64,000 nt of DNA from Bacteroidales bacterium (GCA_021647205.1 JAKIVD010000020.1:1-64000), one strand, 5' to 3'; shown: positions 16,646 to 26,571, numbered from the stretch's first letter. Notes: generated from the letters alone by a model not told the origin. Numbers and translations are program-made.

Positions 16646-16653
16646 AGGACTAA

Positions 16654-16689
16654 CCCCTCTGCCCTTCGGACAGGCCAAAGGCAGAGGGG
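16654..16689. repeat. Intra-operon stem-loop
   Basis: A perfect 10-bp stem, CCCCTCTGCC (16654-16663) with GGCAGAGGGG (16680-16689), around a 16-base loop containing TTCGGACAGGCC. It lies in the 70-base gap between the second ATPase and the first permease gene. No T-run follows, so it is not a standard terminator. Confidence 0.6.
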
Positions 16690-16715
16690 GTCAAGATTAC
16701 CGACTGAAGACTGTT

Positions 16716-17816
16716 ATGTACGCATTTATCAAAAAAGAGTTTTTTCACATTTTCCGCGACTACCGGTCGATGCTCATCCTTTTTGGGATGCCGGTGGCGC
16801 AGGTGCTCCTTTTTGGTTTTGCCATAACCACTGATATTAACGACGCAAAAATTGCCATACTCGATCACTCCAAAGATCCGGTTACCCGCGATATTACCCA
16901 GAAAATACTTTCTTCAAAATATTTCATTTTAGAACAAAACCTGCAAAGCAACAACCAGATTGAAGCAGCTTTCAAGGCAGGGAACATCAAGGAAGTAATT
17001 GTTTTTGAACAAAACTTTGCTGAGAAATTACAAAGGGAAGGGAAAGCGGATATCCAACTTATTCTGGATGCCACCGAACCCAATACCGCCAGTATGCTGA
17101 GTGCTTATTCCAGCGGAATTATCAATACTTACAGCCTGCAGCAAATGAAAGCGGCCAACAAAGTTCCCCTGTCAATTGTTACCGAAAGCAAGATGCTCTA
17201 CAATCCGGAGTTGAAAAGTGTTTATATGTTTGTCCCGGGTGTCATCACTATTTTACTCATGCTGGTTTCAACCATGATGACCTCCATTTCGATTACCCGC
17301 GAAAAAGAAATGGGCACAATGGAAGCGCTGTTGGTTTCCCCTTTAAAACCTTTGCAAATAATCATCGGAAAGGTAACTCCCTACGTTTTGTTGTCTTTTA
17401 TTAACCTGATTGTAATACTAACAATGGCCAGCTTTATTTTTGGTATGCCGGTACGGGGAAGCCTGGGGCTGCTGCTTGTTGAAAGTGTTTTGTTTATTGT
17501 GATGTCGCTTGCCCTGGGCATTCTGATTTCTACCATCAGCAAAACCCAGCAACAGGCCATGTTGCTCTCCATGTTTGCCTTGATGCTGCCGACAATTCTT
17601 TTATCGGGCTTTATTTTTCCCGTTGAAAATATGCCGGTAGCTTTGCAATGGACCAGTCACGTAATGCCTTCAAAATGGTTTATCATCATCATAAAAAACA
17701 TTATGCTGAAAGGGGTGGGCATTGCCTATTTCTGGAAAGAAACACTGATTATCCTGTTGAATACCTTATTCTTCATCGGGATGAGTGTGAAAAAATTTAA
17801 AGTAAGGTTGGAATAA
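16716..17816 (+). CDS. ABC-2 type permease (YbhS-like)
   Basis: A 366-residue inner-membrane protein of the ABC2_membrane family. One N-terminal helix (LILFGMPVAQVLLFGFAI) is followed by a periplasmic domain of about 150 residues. A C-terminal bundle of about five helices contains the coupling segment ITREKEMGTMEALLVSPLKP. This layout is that of YbhS/YbhR exporters. It follows the second ATPase gene after 70 bases and precedes a paralogous permease by 19 bases, so the exporter is probably a permease heterodimer with two different ATPases. Confidence 0.9.
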   Translation: MYAFIKKEFFHIFRDYRSMLILFGMPVAQVLLFGFAITTDINDAKIAILDHSKDPVTRDITQKILSSKYFILEQNLQSNNQIEAAFKAGNIKEVIVFEQNFAEKLQREGKADIQLILDATEPNTASMLSAYSSGIINTYSLQQMKAANKVPLSIVTESKMLYNPELKSVYMFVPGVITILLMLVSTMMTSISITREKEMGTMEALLVSPLKPLQIIIGKVTPYVLLSFINLIVILTMASFIFGMPVRGSLGLLLVESVLFIVMSLALGILISTISKTQQQAMLLSMFALMLPTILLSGFIFPVENMPVALQWTSHVMPSKWFIIIIKNIMLKGVGIAYFWKETLIILLNTLFFIGMSVKKFKVRLE

Positions 17817-17835
17817 AAAGGAAAGCAGGAAAAAG

Positions 17836-18948
17836 TTGAGAACAATTTTATACATACTACAAAAGGAGTTCATCCAGATATTCAGGGACAAGGCCATCCT
17901 GCCCATTATTTTTGTGATGCCTGTTTTTCAACTGCTTATTTTGTCGTATGCCGCCACTTTCGAAATCAAGAACACCCGGTTCATAACGCTCGACCATGAC
18001 AACTCGGTACAGTCAAAAAAACTGATAGCCAAATTCAGGGGGTCTTCATTTTTTAGTTTTTCCGGCCAGGCAGTAAACTATGCAGAGGCCGAACAAGCCC
18101 TAAAAAACAACCTGACCGATCAGGTCCTGATTATCGAACCTGACTTTGAAAAAAAACTGAAGCTCGAAAAAACGGCAAGCGTTCAGTTAATCACCAATGC
18201 CATCAACGGAAGTGCTGCCAGCCTGATGAATGCCTACGCCACCAGTATTGTCACCGATTTCAACAAAGAGATAATTGTTGAGCAAATGCCACAGAAGTTT
18301 TTGGGGATGCCCATACAGGTAAAACCTGTTTACTGGTACAATCCCGAGCTCGACTACATTACTTTTATGGTGCCCGGTATTTTGGTTTTACTGGTTACCA
18401 TTATTGCCATGTTTTTATCGGGGATGAATTTAGTAAAGGAAAAGGAAGTGGGCACCATCGAACAGATTAATGTTACCCCGATTAAAAAATACCAGTTTAT
18501 TGCCGGAAAACTCATTCCCTTTTGGGTGATTGCCAACATTGATTTGGGAATCGGCCTTTTGGTGGCACGCTTTGTTTTCCAGATTCCCGTCGAGGGCAAT
18601 ATTTTCCTTTTGTTTTCTGTGGCTTCGGTTTACCTCGTTGTTGTGCTTTCTTTTGGCTTGTTTATTTCTACCCTGACCAACACCATGCAACAGTCCATGT
18701 TTATTTCCTGGTTTTTTCTGGTCATATTTATTCTGATGAGCGGCCTTTTTACACCCATCGAGAGCATGCCCGACTGGGCTCAATTTCTTGTGAAATTCAA
18801 TCCCGTTGCCTATTTTATCAAAATCAACCGGATGATTATGCTCAAAGGGTCGGGCTTTTTCGATTTTCAGAAAGAGTTTTGGTTGTTGGTTTTGTATGCA
18901 ATCGCCATGTTTTCTTTTTCAACCTTCAGGTACCGGAAAACGGCTTAG
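17836..18948 (+). CDS. ABC-2 type permease (YbhR-like)
   Basis: A 370-residue paralogue of the preceding permease with the same plan: N-terminal helix, long periplasmic loop, and coupling segment VKEKEVGTIEQINVTPIKKYQ before five terminal helices. The start is a TTG at 17836 preceded by an AGGA. The protein aligns with its neighbour from the first residues (RTILYILQKEFIQIFRDK), and the next in-frame ATG is far inside the conserved region, so the unusual start is well supported. It is the last gene of the efflux operon. Confidence 0.9.
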   Translation: MRTILYILQKEFIQIFRDKAILPIIFVMPVFQLLILSYAATFEIKNTRFITLDHDNSVQSKKLIAKFRGSSFFSFSGQAVNYAEAEQALKNNLTDQVLIIEPDFEKKLKLEKTASVQLITNAINGSAASLMNAYATSIVTDFNKEIIVEQMPQKFLGMPIQVKPVYWYNPELDYITFMVPGILVLLVTIIAMFLSGMNLVKEKEVGTIEQINVTPIKKYQFIAGKLIPFWVIANIDLGIGLLVARFVFQIPVEGNIFLLFSVASVYLVVVLSFGLFISTLTNTMQQSMFISWFFLVIFILMSGLFTPIESMPDWAQFLVKFNPVAYFIKINRMIMLKGSGFFDFQKEFWLLVLYAIAMFSFSTFRYRKTA

Positions 18949-19016
18949 GGTTGGCGGATGATTGTATGCTGTAGCGAAAAAAATCGTCGGGCCGCCATGA
19001 TTGGCCATCGAATTAA

Positions 19017-19739
19017 TCAAAATTCCACCTGGGCAATAAAAGCTGTTTTCCCACTTTCCTGTTTAAAACCCCTGAATGTTTTTTGGTCTTCCTGACAAAT
19101 TTCGACGCTGATTTCTTCCCCCATCTGGCATTCGTGGAAATAATTCATTTGAAGAAATGAAATCTCTTTTTCTTTATGAACCTGGTAAATGGCATCGTCC
19201 AGCCAGTCGAAATACTTCCGCGCATTGGTGTGCCCGTTCAGGTCTAAATCCGAATGCCTTGTTGTAATACTGAAAAGGGGACTAAAATCGCATTTGGTAT
19301 TTAATGGAAGGGGATGGTAATCAAGCGCTTTTGTGGCTGTATTAAGGTGTGCCATTTCTTTAAACCGGTCCATGCGCTGTGGCCTTCTGGTAGTCAGATC
19401 GATAATTAACCACTCGGATGAGGCATTACAAAGAACGTCCCCTTTTTCGGAAAAAAGAATAAATTCCCTGAAGGCAGCCAACCCGATAATTTCGCGTGGC
19501 CAGGTCCTGATTCGTATTTTTTCTTTCCAGCGGGGCGAGCGAAAGATCTGCATATTTAACCGAAACAAAACCCATGAAACATTGTCTTTACTGATTTCGG
19601 AATACCCAAAACCAAGGTGTTCTGCATGTTCCACAGCAACACGTTGAAGAATGAGGCTCAGACCAGTCAGGCTGAGTTTCCCGTTCATGTCGGTTTCATC
19701 CCACCCGACTTCTAAGGCTTTGTCCCAGATTTTTTGCAT
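19017..19739 (-). CDS. Acyl-ACP thioesterase
   Basis: A 240-residue double hot-dog protein of the acyl-ACP thioesterase family (PF01643 type). The N-terminal hot-dog holds the stretch around SWVLFRLNMQIFRSPRW. The C-terminal half carries DLNGHTNARKYFDWLDD, matching the catalytic Asn-x-His-x-Asn pattern of FatA/FatB-like enzymes. It would release free fatty acids from acyl carrier protein in the cytoplasm. It is transcribed convergently to the efflux operon and lies 84 bases downstream of the next minus-strand gene, with a small hairpin in between, so it may be separately transcribed. Confidence 0.88.
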   Translation of the reverse strand: MQKIWDKALEVGWDETDMNGKLSLTGLSLILQRVAVEHAEHLGFGYSEISKDNVSWVLFRLNMQIFRSPRWKEKIRIRTWPREIIGLAAFREFILFSEKGDVLCNASSEWLIIDLTTRRPQRMDRFKEMAHLNTATKALDYHPLPLNTKCDFSPLFSITTRHSDLDLNGHTNARKYFDWLDDAIYQVHKEKEISFLQMNYFHECQMGEEISVEICQEDQKTFRGFKQESGKTAFIAQVEF

Positions 19740-19769
19740 GAGGCAAAGGTAGTGAATCCACTGACCTGA

Positions 19770-19787
19770 TCCCGATGGCTATCGGGA
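19770..19787. repeat. Short perfect hairpin
   Basis: TCCCGAT and ATCGGGA form a 7-bp stem around a GGCT loop, in the gap between two minus-strand genes. There is no T-run on the minus-strand exit side. It resembles dispersed CCCGAT/ATCGGG repeats rather than a classic terminator. Confidence 0.55.
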
Positions 19788-19823
19788 GGGTAACTGATGT
19801 TGTCATAAAAGAAAAGAAAATAT

Positions 19824-20717
19824 TTACTCCTCGGTCACCTCCTCAAGCATCTCTTCAATATCGCCGGGGGCACCGCTGATTTTCATAAAAGTGCCCATCG
19901 TTAATTCGGGCCAAAAAAGGGCGATGCGGTATTTGCCATGCAACATGGTGGCCTCATTGCCCTGCAGGATAATTTCGTAGGGCAGGTTGGCAATATGGCC
20001 TTCGCCAATTTTGGGCAGGAAAGCAGCTTCACCTTCTTCCGTGTTCCACAGGCCAACGCCAAATACAGCAACTTTTTCCCCTTCAAACAACTGCTCATAA
20101 ACTTTTACCGTGTTGCTTTTCCCTGCTGCCAGGTTTTTCCGGATGATTTTCAGGCCGTCCTCAAAAGAATCAAAAGTAGCCAGGTCTTCAGGATCATCAA
20201 AATAAGGCATCGCCATCATATAATGGTAGCCGGGCAGGTCTTCTTTTTCTTCAAAACCTCCATAAGGAGTTAGTTTTCCCAATTTGCCAAAGGCAGCTTT
20301 AACCTTATCCGACATGGCTACAAGCTCGGCATCCTGCCCGTTTAATTGTTTCCCCCAATACGCTAAAAACATGTATTCGGGATTGAGAATAGTGAGCGTG
20401 TATTTTCCGTTTTCCTTCACCAAAGCGGTTTTTAAAACACTGCCCAAAGCACCGCGGTCTTTAAATTGGAGGCTGAGTTTTTTTAACGCGTCATTGGTAA
20501 AACAAATCACAAACAGCCCGTCTTTTTGTGCGGGATGGTATTCGCCAATCACCTGAAAGCCATTGGCGGTAATTACTTCCTTAACCTGTGTGCTGGCATC
20601 GGAAAGGCTTCCTGAAAACTCGGTTACTTTGAAATAGGGGGAAATTTCTTCCTGGGCGTTTACCGACAGGATCAATAACCCACTTAATAAAACAAGAATG
20701 AGGCTTAACTTTTTCAT
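19824..20717 (-). CDS. Hypothetical secreted protein
   Basis: A 297-residue protein with a signal peptide (MKKLSLILVLLSGLLILSVNAQ) and no transmembrane helix afterwards. The first domain, about residues 28-130, has the helix-then-strand pattern ASTQVKEVITANGFQVIGE, reminiscent of DUF302-like folds but too weak to assign. The rest contains LPYEIILQGNEATMLHGKYRIALFWPEL, suggesting a periplasmic ligand-binding role. It ends in an acidic tail. I do not recognise the family. It is monocistronic or loosely linked to the thioesterase gene. Confidence 0.7.
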   Translation of the reverse strand: MKKLSLILVLLSGLLILSVNAQEEISPYFKVTEFSGSLSDASTQVKEVITANGFQVIGEYHPAQKDGLFVICFTNDALKKLSLQFKDRGALGSVLKTALVKENGKYTLTILNPEYMFLAYWGKQLNGQDAELVAMSDKVKAAFGKLGKLTPYGGFEEKEDLPGYHYMMAMPYFDDPEDLATFDSFEDGLKIIRKNLAAGKSNTVKVYEQLFEGEKVAVFGVGLWNTEEGEAAFLPKIGEGHIANLPYEIILQGNEATMLHGKYRIALFWPELTMGTFMKISGAPGDIEEMLEEVTEE

Positions 20718-20977
20718 GGTGCTAAATATTTGATTTGAGTGGTAAAAATATAAAAGCTGTTAAAATATTAACAAGTCAAAGGTAGTTTATAAGGAATCAA
20801 AATTGGCTTTACAAGAAGCCCGTATCCCTGCAAATCAGGTCAAACAATCGCACCCTTTGGCTTTTCCCAGCCTGCGTTTTCCGAAAAACAGCAGTAGAAA
20901 CTATTTTTTTATCTTTACCCGCTCAAAATAAATCAAACATCCGGTGTGCAATTACCGGGCATCTACAATCGAAGAAT

Positions 20978-22486
20978 ATGATTAAGAAGATATTAGTCGC
21001 CAACAGGGGCGAGATTGCCATCCGCGTCATGCGTTCCTGCCGCGAAATGGGAATCAAATCTGTTGCGGTTTTTTCTGAGGCCGACCGCACTTCCATGCAC
21101 GTCCGTTATGCCGACGAAGCTTATTTCATCGGGCCGGCACCCTCCAACGAAAGTTATCTCGTCATCGACAATATTATTGAAGTTGCGAGAAAAAGCGGTG
21201 CCGATGCCATTCATCCCGGCTATGGTTTTCTTTCTGAAAATGCAGCATTTTCGGAACGTTGCGAAAAAGAAGGCATTCTTTTCATCGGCCCGACTGCCTA
21301 TGCCATCAATACCATGGGCGATAAAATCACAGCCAGGAAAAAAATGCAGAGCGCTAACGTGCCGGTTGTTCCGGGAACCATCGAACCCATAACCGACCTT
21401 GATGAAGCTGTCGAAACTATCAAAGGCATCGGGTTACCTGTAATGATTAAAGCCAGCGCGGGGGGCGGGGGCAAAGGAATGCGGCTGGTATCCAAAGAAG
21501 AGGACATCGTCCCTTCTGTCAGCTCGGCCAAATCGGAAGCCAAAGCCTCTTTTGGGAATGATGCCGTTTACATTGAAAAATACATCAATTCGCCCCACCA
21601 CATCGAATTTCAGATACTGGCCGATAAACATGGTAATTGCATACACCTTTTCGAGCGTGAGTGTTCGGTACAACGCCGCCACCAGAAAGTAGTGGAAGAA
21701 ACCCCTTCGCCGATTATGACGCCGGAAGTGCGCAGCGAAATGGGAAAACATGCCGTTGCTGCTGCAAAAGCAGTCGACTACGCCGGCGCGGGAACCATCG
21801 AATTTATTGTTGATGATGACTTGAATTACTACTTCCTCGAAATGAATACCCGTTTGCAGGTGGAACATCCCATCACCGAGAGGGTGGTCAGTGTTGACCT
21901 GGTGAAAGAACAAATCAAAATTGCTGCCGGAGAAGTCCTGCAATTGAAACAGGACAAACTGCAACAAAACGGCCATGCCATCGAAGTGCGGATTTATGCC
22001 GAAGACCCTGACAATAATTTCATGCCAAGCCCGGGACTAATCCAGCACATCAGCGAACCCCTCGGCCCGGGGGTGCGCCACGACGGCTATGTTTACGAAG
22101 GCTATGAAATCCCGATGTATTACGACCCCATGATCTCGAAACTGATTGTTTGGGCTCCCACACGGCCGGAAGCCATCGAACGCATGAAACGGGCTTTGTA
22201 TGCCTATAAAATTACCGGGATTAAAACATCCATCCCTTTCCTGAACAGGATAATGGAAGTGCCGTCGTTTATCCAAGGAAAGTACAATACGCACATCATC
22301 CAGGACAACCAGGAATACCTCCGGCGCAAAGAAAACAAGTCGCAAAAATTAAAAGACATAGTCGCCATTGCCGCCTTTGTGGATTACCTGAAAAAACTTG
22401 AAAAACACGAAAAACCGATTGCCGAAAACAACAATGGAAGCAACTGGAAAAATTGTGGCAGAAAGAAAAACCTTGTCCGTTTATAA
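20978..22486 (+). CDS. accC: Acetyl/propionyl-CoA carboxylase, biotin carboxylase subunit
   Basis: A 502-residue biotin carboxylase with the full ATP-grasp architecture. The N-terminal pre-ATP-grasp domain starts MIKKILVANRGEIAIRVMR. Then come the glycine-rich loop SAGGGGKGMR, the ERECSVQRRHQK active-site segment, EMNTRLQVEHPITE and the C-terminal domain. The tail GSNWKNCGRKK is the usual end of the Bacteroidota acyl-CoA carboxylase form. It carboxylates biotin with bicarbonate and ATP. It is first of three genes (carrier and carboxyltransferase follow) placed before methylmalonyl-CoA mutase, which points to propionyl-CoA carboxylase rather than fatty-acid synthesis. A TATCTTTA box lies about 50 bases upstream. 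Confidence 0.93.
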   Translation: MIKKILVANRGEIAIRVMRSCREMGIKSVAVFSEADRTSMHVRYADEAYFIGPAPSNESYLVIDNIIEVARKSGADAIHPGYGFLSENAAFSERCEKEGILFIGPTAYAINTMGDKITARKKMQSANVPVVPGTIEPITDLDEAVETIKGIGLPVMIKASAGGGGKGMRLVSKEEDIVPSVSSAKSEAKASFGNDAVYIEKYINSPHHIEFQILADKHGNCIHLFERECSVQRRHQKVVEETPSPIMTPEVRSEMGKHAVAAAKAVDYAGAGTIEFIVDDDLNYYFLEMNTRLQVEHPITERVVSVDLVKEQIKIAAGEVLQLKQDKLQQNGHAIEVRIYAEDPDNNFMPSPGLIQHISEPLGPGVRHDGYVYEGYEIPMYYDPMISKLIVWAPTRPEAIERMKRALYAYKITGIKTSIPFLNRIMEVPSFIQGKYNTHIIQDNQEYLRRKENKSQKLKDIVAIAAFVDYLKKLEKHEKPIAENNNGSNWKNCGRKKNLVRL

Positions 22487-22509
22487 TCATTTTCTTAAAA
22501 CTTCGAAAT

Positions 22510-23013
22510 ATGTCCTACGAAATTAAAACCAATGACGAACTGGCAAATATTGAAATCGTTCGTCGTGATGGCAATCAAATTGAAGTAGTTATTGATGACA
22601 GAAAATACAAACTTGATATTGTTGAAGTGGAAACGGGCGTGTATTCGATTTTACTGGACGGACAGTCCTACAATGTCGAAATGATTCCCACCGCAAATAA
22701 AAAGTGCACTGTTAACACCCTCTTCGATTCGTTTGAAGTGGAAGTTGTTGATGCGGAATCGAGGTATTTGAACAACCGGAAAAAGCACAACGACGACGAC
22801 GCCTCATTTATTTCAACCCCCATGCCCGGAAAGGTGGTAAAAATACTGGTGAAGGAAGGCGATGAAGTAAAGGGCGGCGATACGGTCATTGTTGTTTCGG
22901 CCATGAAAATGGAAAGCGAATACAAAGTAATTAACGACCGCACCATAAAAAAAGTACTGGTGAAAGAAGGTGACACCATCGAGGGAAGCCAGCCGCTTAT
23001 TCTTTTGGATTAA
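22510..23013 (+). CDS. Biotin carboxyl carrier subunit
   Basis: A 167-residue protein. The C-terminal biotinyl domain contains MPGKVVKILVKEGDEV and the biotinylation motif AMKME, with the acceptor Lys133. The N-terminal 90 residues are the extension typical of propionyl-CoA/oxaloacetate-type carrier subunits. I start at the ATG at 22510, which lies 23 bases after the accC stop; the frame is open further up but would overlap accC. It shuttles carboxybiotin between the biotin carboxylase and the carboxyltransferase encoded on either side. Confidence 0.92.
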   Translation: MSYEIKTNDELANIEIVRRDGNQIEVVIDDRKYKLDIVEVETGVYSILLDGQSYNVEMIPTANKKCTVNTLFDSFEVEVVDAESRYLNNRKKHNDDDASFISTPMPGKVVKILVKEGDEVKGGDTVIVVSAMKMESEYKVINDRTIKKVLVKEGDTIEGSQPLILLD

Positions 23014-23061
23014 TAAAATACCATATTCAATCACGCATTCATAAATCAAAATGACAAAACT

Positions 23062-24600
23062 ATGTCACTTGCACCCAAAATAAAATTACTGGAAGAGAAA
23101 CACCGGAAAGCCGAACTTGGCGGTGGTCAGGAACGTATCGACAAGCAGCACAAAGCCGGACGAAAAACAGCCCGCGAACGGATTGCGGCCCTGCTCGACC
23201 CCGGCACCTTTGTGGAAACCGACAAATTTGTGACCCACAACTGTACCGACTTTGGCATGGAAAAAAACAAAATTCTCGGCGACGGGGTAGTAACCGGTTA
23301 CGGTAAAATTGACGGTCGCCTGATGTATGTTTTTGCCCAGGACTTTACCGTTTTTGGTGGTTCGTTAAGCCGTACCAATGCTGACAAGATTATTAAAATT
23401 ATGGACCTGGCCATGAAAATGGGGGCACCGCTCATCGGGCTGAACGATTCGGGCGGCGCCCGCATCCAGGAAGGTGTGGAAAGTCTGGCCGGCTATGCCG
23501 ATATCTTCTTTCGCAATGTGCGCAGTTCTGGTGTCATCCCGCAAATATCAGCCATTCTGGGGCCTTGTGCAGGAGGGGCGGTTTATTCACCGGCCATCAC
23601 CGATTTCATCATGATGGTGAAAGAAACCTCCTATATGTTTGTTACCGGACCTGATGTGATTAAAACCGTCACCAACGAAGAAGTAAGCATGGAAGAGCTC
23701 GGCGGTGCCATGACCCACAACCAGAAAAGCGGCGTAGCCCACTTCACGGCGGATGATGATGAGCAGGCAATGATGATGATCAGGGAACTGATGAGTTTTC
23801 TTCCTTCCAACAACATGGAAGACCCACCGCGGAAAACCTGTTCGGATGATTTGACAACTGAAAATCCTGCACTTGACAAAATCATCCCCACCGACCCGAA
23901 CAAGCCTTACGACATGATGGAAATAATCCTCCCTGTAATTGATGACGGACATTTCCTCGAAGTACAGCCCCATTTTGCCAAAAATATCATTGTTGGTTTT
24001 GCGCGTATTGCCGGACAGTCTGTTGGTATTGTTGCCAACCAGCCGGCGATGCTGGCCGGCGTGCTCGATATTGACAGTTCCACCAAAGCTGCCCGCTTTG
24101 TCCGCTTTTGTGATGCCTTCAATATCCCGCTGATTACTTTTGAAGATGTCCCGGGATTTCTGCCCGGCACGGCGCAGGAGTTCGGTGGGATTATCAAACA
24201 CGGCGCTAAATTGTTGTATGCTTTTGCTGAAGCCACGGTTCCCAAAATCACTATTATCACCCGAAAGGCTTACGGCGGTGCTTACGATGTGATGTCGAGC
24301 AAACACATTGGCGCCGATTACAACTTTGCCTATCCCACAGCCGAAATTGCTGTGATGGGGCCGGATGGTGCTGTGAACATCATTTACCGCAACAAACTTG
24401 CCGATGAGCAAGCCCGTAAGAAAGCGGTTGACGATTACCGCGAAAATTTTGCCAGCCCTTACAAAGCTGCCGAACTGGGTTATATCGACGAGATTATTTT
24501 CCCGCACAATACCCGCAAAAAACTGATTCAGGCTCTGGAAATGACCCAAAACAAATCAGAGAGCAATCCGCCGAAGAAACACGGGAATATCCCTTTGTAA
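23062..24600 (+). CDS. Acyl-CoA carboxylase carboxyltransferase (beta) subunit
   Basis: A 512-residue protein with the two crotonase-like halves of the PccB/MmdA family. The first holds [19 protein letters not shown] and [17 protein letters not shown]. The second holds [21 protein letters not shown] and [18 protein letters not shown], lining the acyl-CoA site. It transfers CO2 from carboxybiotin to propionyl-CoA, giving methylmalonyl-CoA, or runs the reverse in fermentative propionate production. It is third in the carboxylase operon, 48 bases after the carrier gene, and is followed by a palindrome and then the mutase genes. Methylmalonyl-CoA epimerase is not encoded in this window. Confidence 0.92.
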   Translation: MSLAPKIKLLEEKHRKAELGGGQERIDKQHKAGRKTARERIAALLDPGTFVETDKFVTHNCTDFGMEKNKILGDGVVTGYGKIDGRLMYVFAQDFTVFGGSLSRTNADKIIKIMDLAMKMGAPLIGLNDSGGARIQEGVESLAGYADIFFRNVRSSGVIPQISAILGPCAGGAVYSPAITDFIMMVKETSYMFVTGPDVIKTVTNEEVSMEELGGAMTHNQKSGVAHFTADDDEQAMMMIRELMSFLPSNNMEDPPRKTCSDDLTTENPALDKIIPTDPNKPYDMMEIILPVIDDGHFLEVQPHFAKNIIVGFARIAGQSVGIVANQPAMLAGVLDIDSSTKAARFVRFCDAFNIPLITFEDVPGFLPGTAQEFGGIIKHGAKLLYAFAEATVPKITIITRKAYGGAYDVMSSKHIGADYNFAYPTAEIAVMGPDGAVNIIYRNKLADEQARKKAVDDYRENFASPYKAAELGYIDEIIFPHNTRKKLIQALEMTQNKSESNPPKKHGNIPL

Positions 24601-24627
24601 ACCGAATCGGGGTTTAACTTAAGCTTT

Positions 24628-24666
24628 GTGAACTTTTCAAAAGTTCGGAACTTTGGAAAAGTTCAC
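24628..24666. repeat. 39-bp near-perfect palindrome upstream of mutA
   Basis: Outer 11-bp arms GTGAACTTTTC (24628-24638) and GAAAAGTTCAC (24656-24666) enclose an inner palindrome AAAGTTC-G-GAACTTT. Only the centre base and one symmetric pair break the symmetry. The whole element is four alternating copies of an AAAGTTC-type heptamer. It ends 18 bases before a TATTTTTG box (24685-24692), so it could be an operator, a terminator of the carboxylase operon, or a dispersed repeat. Confidence 0.8.
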
Positions 24667-24720
24667 TTACTCTCTCATTTCCCGTATTTTTGTATTTCGT
24701 TTTACACAATTGCATGGAAC

Positions 24721-26571
24721 ATGGAAAAAGAAAAACTTTTCCGCGAGTTCCCCCCTGTTTCAACACAGGGGTGGAAAGATCAAATTACCAAAGACCTCAA
24801 GGGTGCCGATTACAAAAAGAAACTGTTTTGGCAAACCGGGGAGGGCTTTGCGATGGCTCCATTTTACCGGGAGGAAGATGTAGAAAAATTACCGCTCAAA
24901 AATGTTTTACCCGGCAACTTTCCTTTTGTCAGGGGAAACAGCACCGGTGGCAACAACTGGCTGGTCAGCGAAGTAATTGTTGTCGACAACATCCGGCAGG
25001 CCAATGCCAAAGCGCTCGACGTCGAACAAAAAGGTGTCGGTTCGCTGGCCTTCGTTTTTAAACCGGGGGAGCAACCTTCGGAAAGGGAAACGGAAGAACT
25101 GCTGAAAAACCTCAGTGCCGGTTTGATGGAATTTAATTTCCGGACAGCCAATCCGGCGAAAATGGTGCAAATCGTTGACCGGCTTGCCAAAAAACACAAG
25201 CGCGATCCGGAGAAAGTCCGTGGATCCGTTTTTTGTGATCCTTTGTCCGGGTACAGTCTTAGCGGACGGTTTAAAACAAGCCGGGAAACCGGTTTTGCCA
25301 TGATGGGAAATGCGCTGAAAGCTGCTGCTCATTTACCCCGTTTCCACACAATTACCGTGGACGGAAGTATTTTTCACAATGCCGGCTCGGGAACCGTCAG
25401 CGAAATGGCCTTTACCTTGTCAATGGCCGTTGAATACCTGAACTACCTGACAGACAAAATGCACGGACCTGACGATATTGCTCAGCATATTCGTTTCAAT
25501 TTTGCCGTGGGCGGAAATTATTTTATGGAGATCGCCAAGTTCAGGGCACTCCGTTATTTATGGGCCAAAATTGTCAACGCATACGGCATCAACGATGAGA
25601 ACAGTGCCAAAATGTACATTCATTGCAGCAGTTCTATATGGAACAAAACCATGTTCGACCCTTACGTCAACATGCTGCGCACAACCACCGAAACCATGTC
25701 GGCAGGCATTGGTGGTGTTGACTCAATGACAGTTCTTCCCTTTGATGAAATATTTGAGAAACCCACTGAAATGGCCGGGCGCATTGCACGAAACCAGCAG
25801 TTAATCCTTAAGGGAGAGTCGTATTTTGACAAGGTGGCCGATCCTGCCGCCGGTTCCTACTACATCGAAAACCTGACACAAAAACTTGCGAACGAAGCCT
25901 GGAACCTTTTCCTGGAAGTGGATGAAAGAGGCGGGTACCTCAAAGCGTTTGAGCAGGGTTTTATTCAGCAACGTGTTACTGAAGAAGCCCGCAAAAAAGA
26001 CATGGAAATTGCTGTCCGAAAAAGATTGATAGTGGGCATCAACCGGTACCCCAATGCAGCTGAGCAACTTAACATTATCGATAATGCTGTTGTTAAAGAG
26101 CAAAACGGAACAAATGTTTTAAGACCCTGCCGCGCTGCCCTGCCGTTTGAAAAACTGCGTTTAAAAACAAACGAGTTTGCACAAAATAATGGCAGGCCGG
26201 AAGTCTGGATGTTTACTTTCGGCAAACGCTCCATGCGCAGAGCACGGGCGCAATTTGCTGCTGACTTTTTTGGCTGTGCCGGATTTCAGCTTACCGACAA
26301 CAACGGCTTTGCTACTGTCGAAGAGGGCATCGCAGCAGCAAAAAAGGCCAGGCCAAACATCGTGGTGATGTGCAGCTCCGATGAGGACTACGCTGAAAAC
26401 GCACTGAACATCTTCAATGCGTTAAAAGATAAAATGATTGTCGTGCTTGCCGGCTACCCGGAAGACTTAATTGATTCGTTGAAAACCGGCGGAATTGAAA
26501 ATTTCATTCATACGAAATCGAATGTGCCGGAAGAATTGAATAAATACCTGAAATTACTAAATATTGATTAA
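24721..26571 (+). CDS. mutA: Methylmalonyl-CoA mutase small subunit
   Basis: A 616-residue protein of the mutase beta (non-catalytic) subunit type. The TIM-barrel half includes MFDPYVNMLRTTTETMSAGIGG and DPAAGSYYIENLTQ. The C-terminal flavodoxin-like half resembles a B12 domain but lacks the DxHxxG cobalamin-ligand motif, as expected for MutA. It pairs with MutB, encoded 248 bases downstream, for the succinyl-CoA/methylmalonyl-CoA isomerisation of propionate metabolism. The ATG at 24721 follows a TATTTTTG box by 28 bases; earlier in-frame starts fall inside the palindrome region. Confidence 0.93.
   Translation: MEKEKLFREFPPVSTQGWKDQITKDLKGADYKKKLFWQTGEGFAMAPFYREEDVEKLPLKNVLPGNFPFVRGNSTGGNNWLVSEVIVVDNIRQANAKALDVEQKGVGSLAFVFKPGEQPSERETEELLKNLSAGLMEFNFRTANPAKMVQIVDRLAKKHKRDPEKVRGSVFCDPLSGYSLSGRFKTSRETGFAMMGNALKAAAHLPRFHTITVDGSIFHNAGSGTVSEMAFTLSMAVEYLNYLTDKMHGPDDIAQHIRFNFAVGGNYFMEIAKFRALRYLWAKIVNAYGINDENSAKMYIHCSSSIWNKTMFDPYVNMLRTTTETMSAGIGGVDSMTVLPFDEIFEKPTEMAGRIARNQQLILKGESYFDKVADPAAGSYYIENLTQKLANEAWNLFLEVDERGGYLKAFEQGFIQQRVTEEARKKDMEIAVRKRLIVGINRYPNAAEQLNIIDNAVVKEQNGTNVLRPCRAALPFEKLRLKTNEFAQNNGRPEVWMFTFGKRSMRRARAQFAADFFGCAGFQLTDNNGFATVEEGIAAAKKARPNIVVMCSSDEDYAENALNIFNALKDKMIVVLAGYPEDLIDSLKTGGIENFIHTKSNVPEELNKYLKLLNID

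Noticed and set aside
16654-16689. Rho-independent terminator within the efflux operon
   Set aside because: Strong stem but no T-run, and the permeases downstream have no clear promoter of their own.
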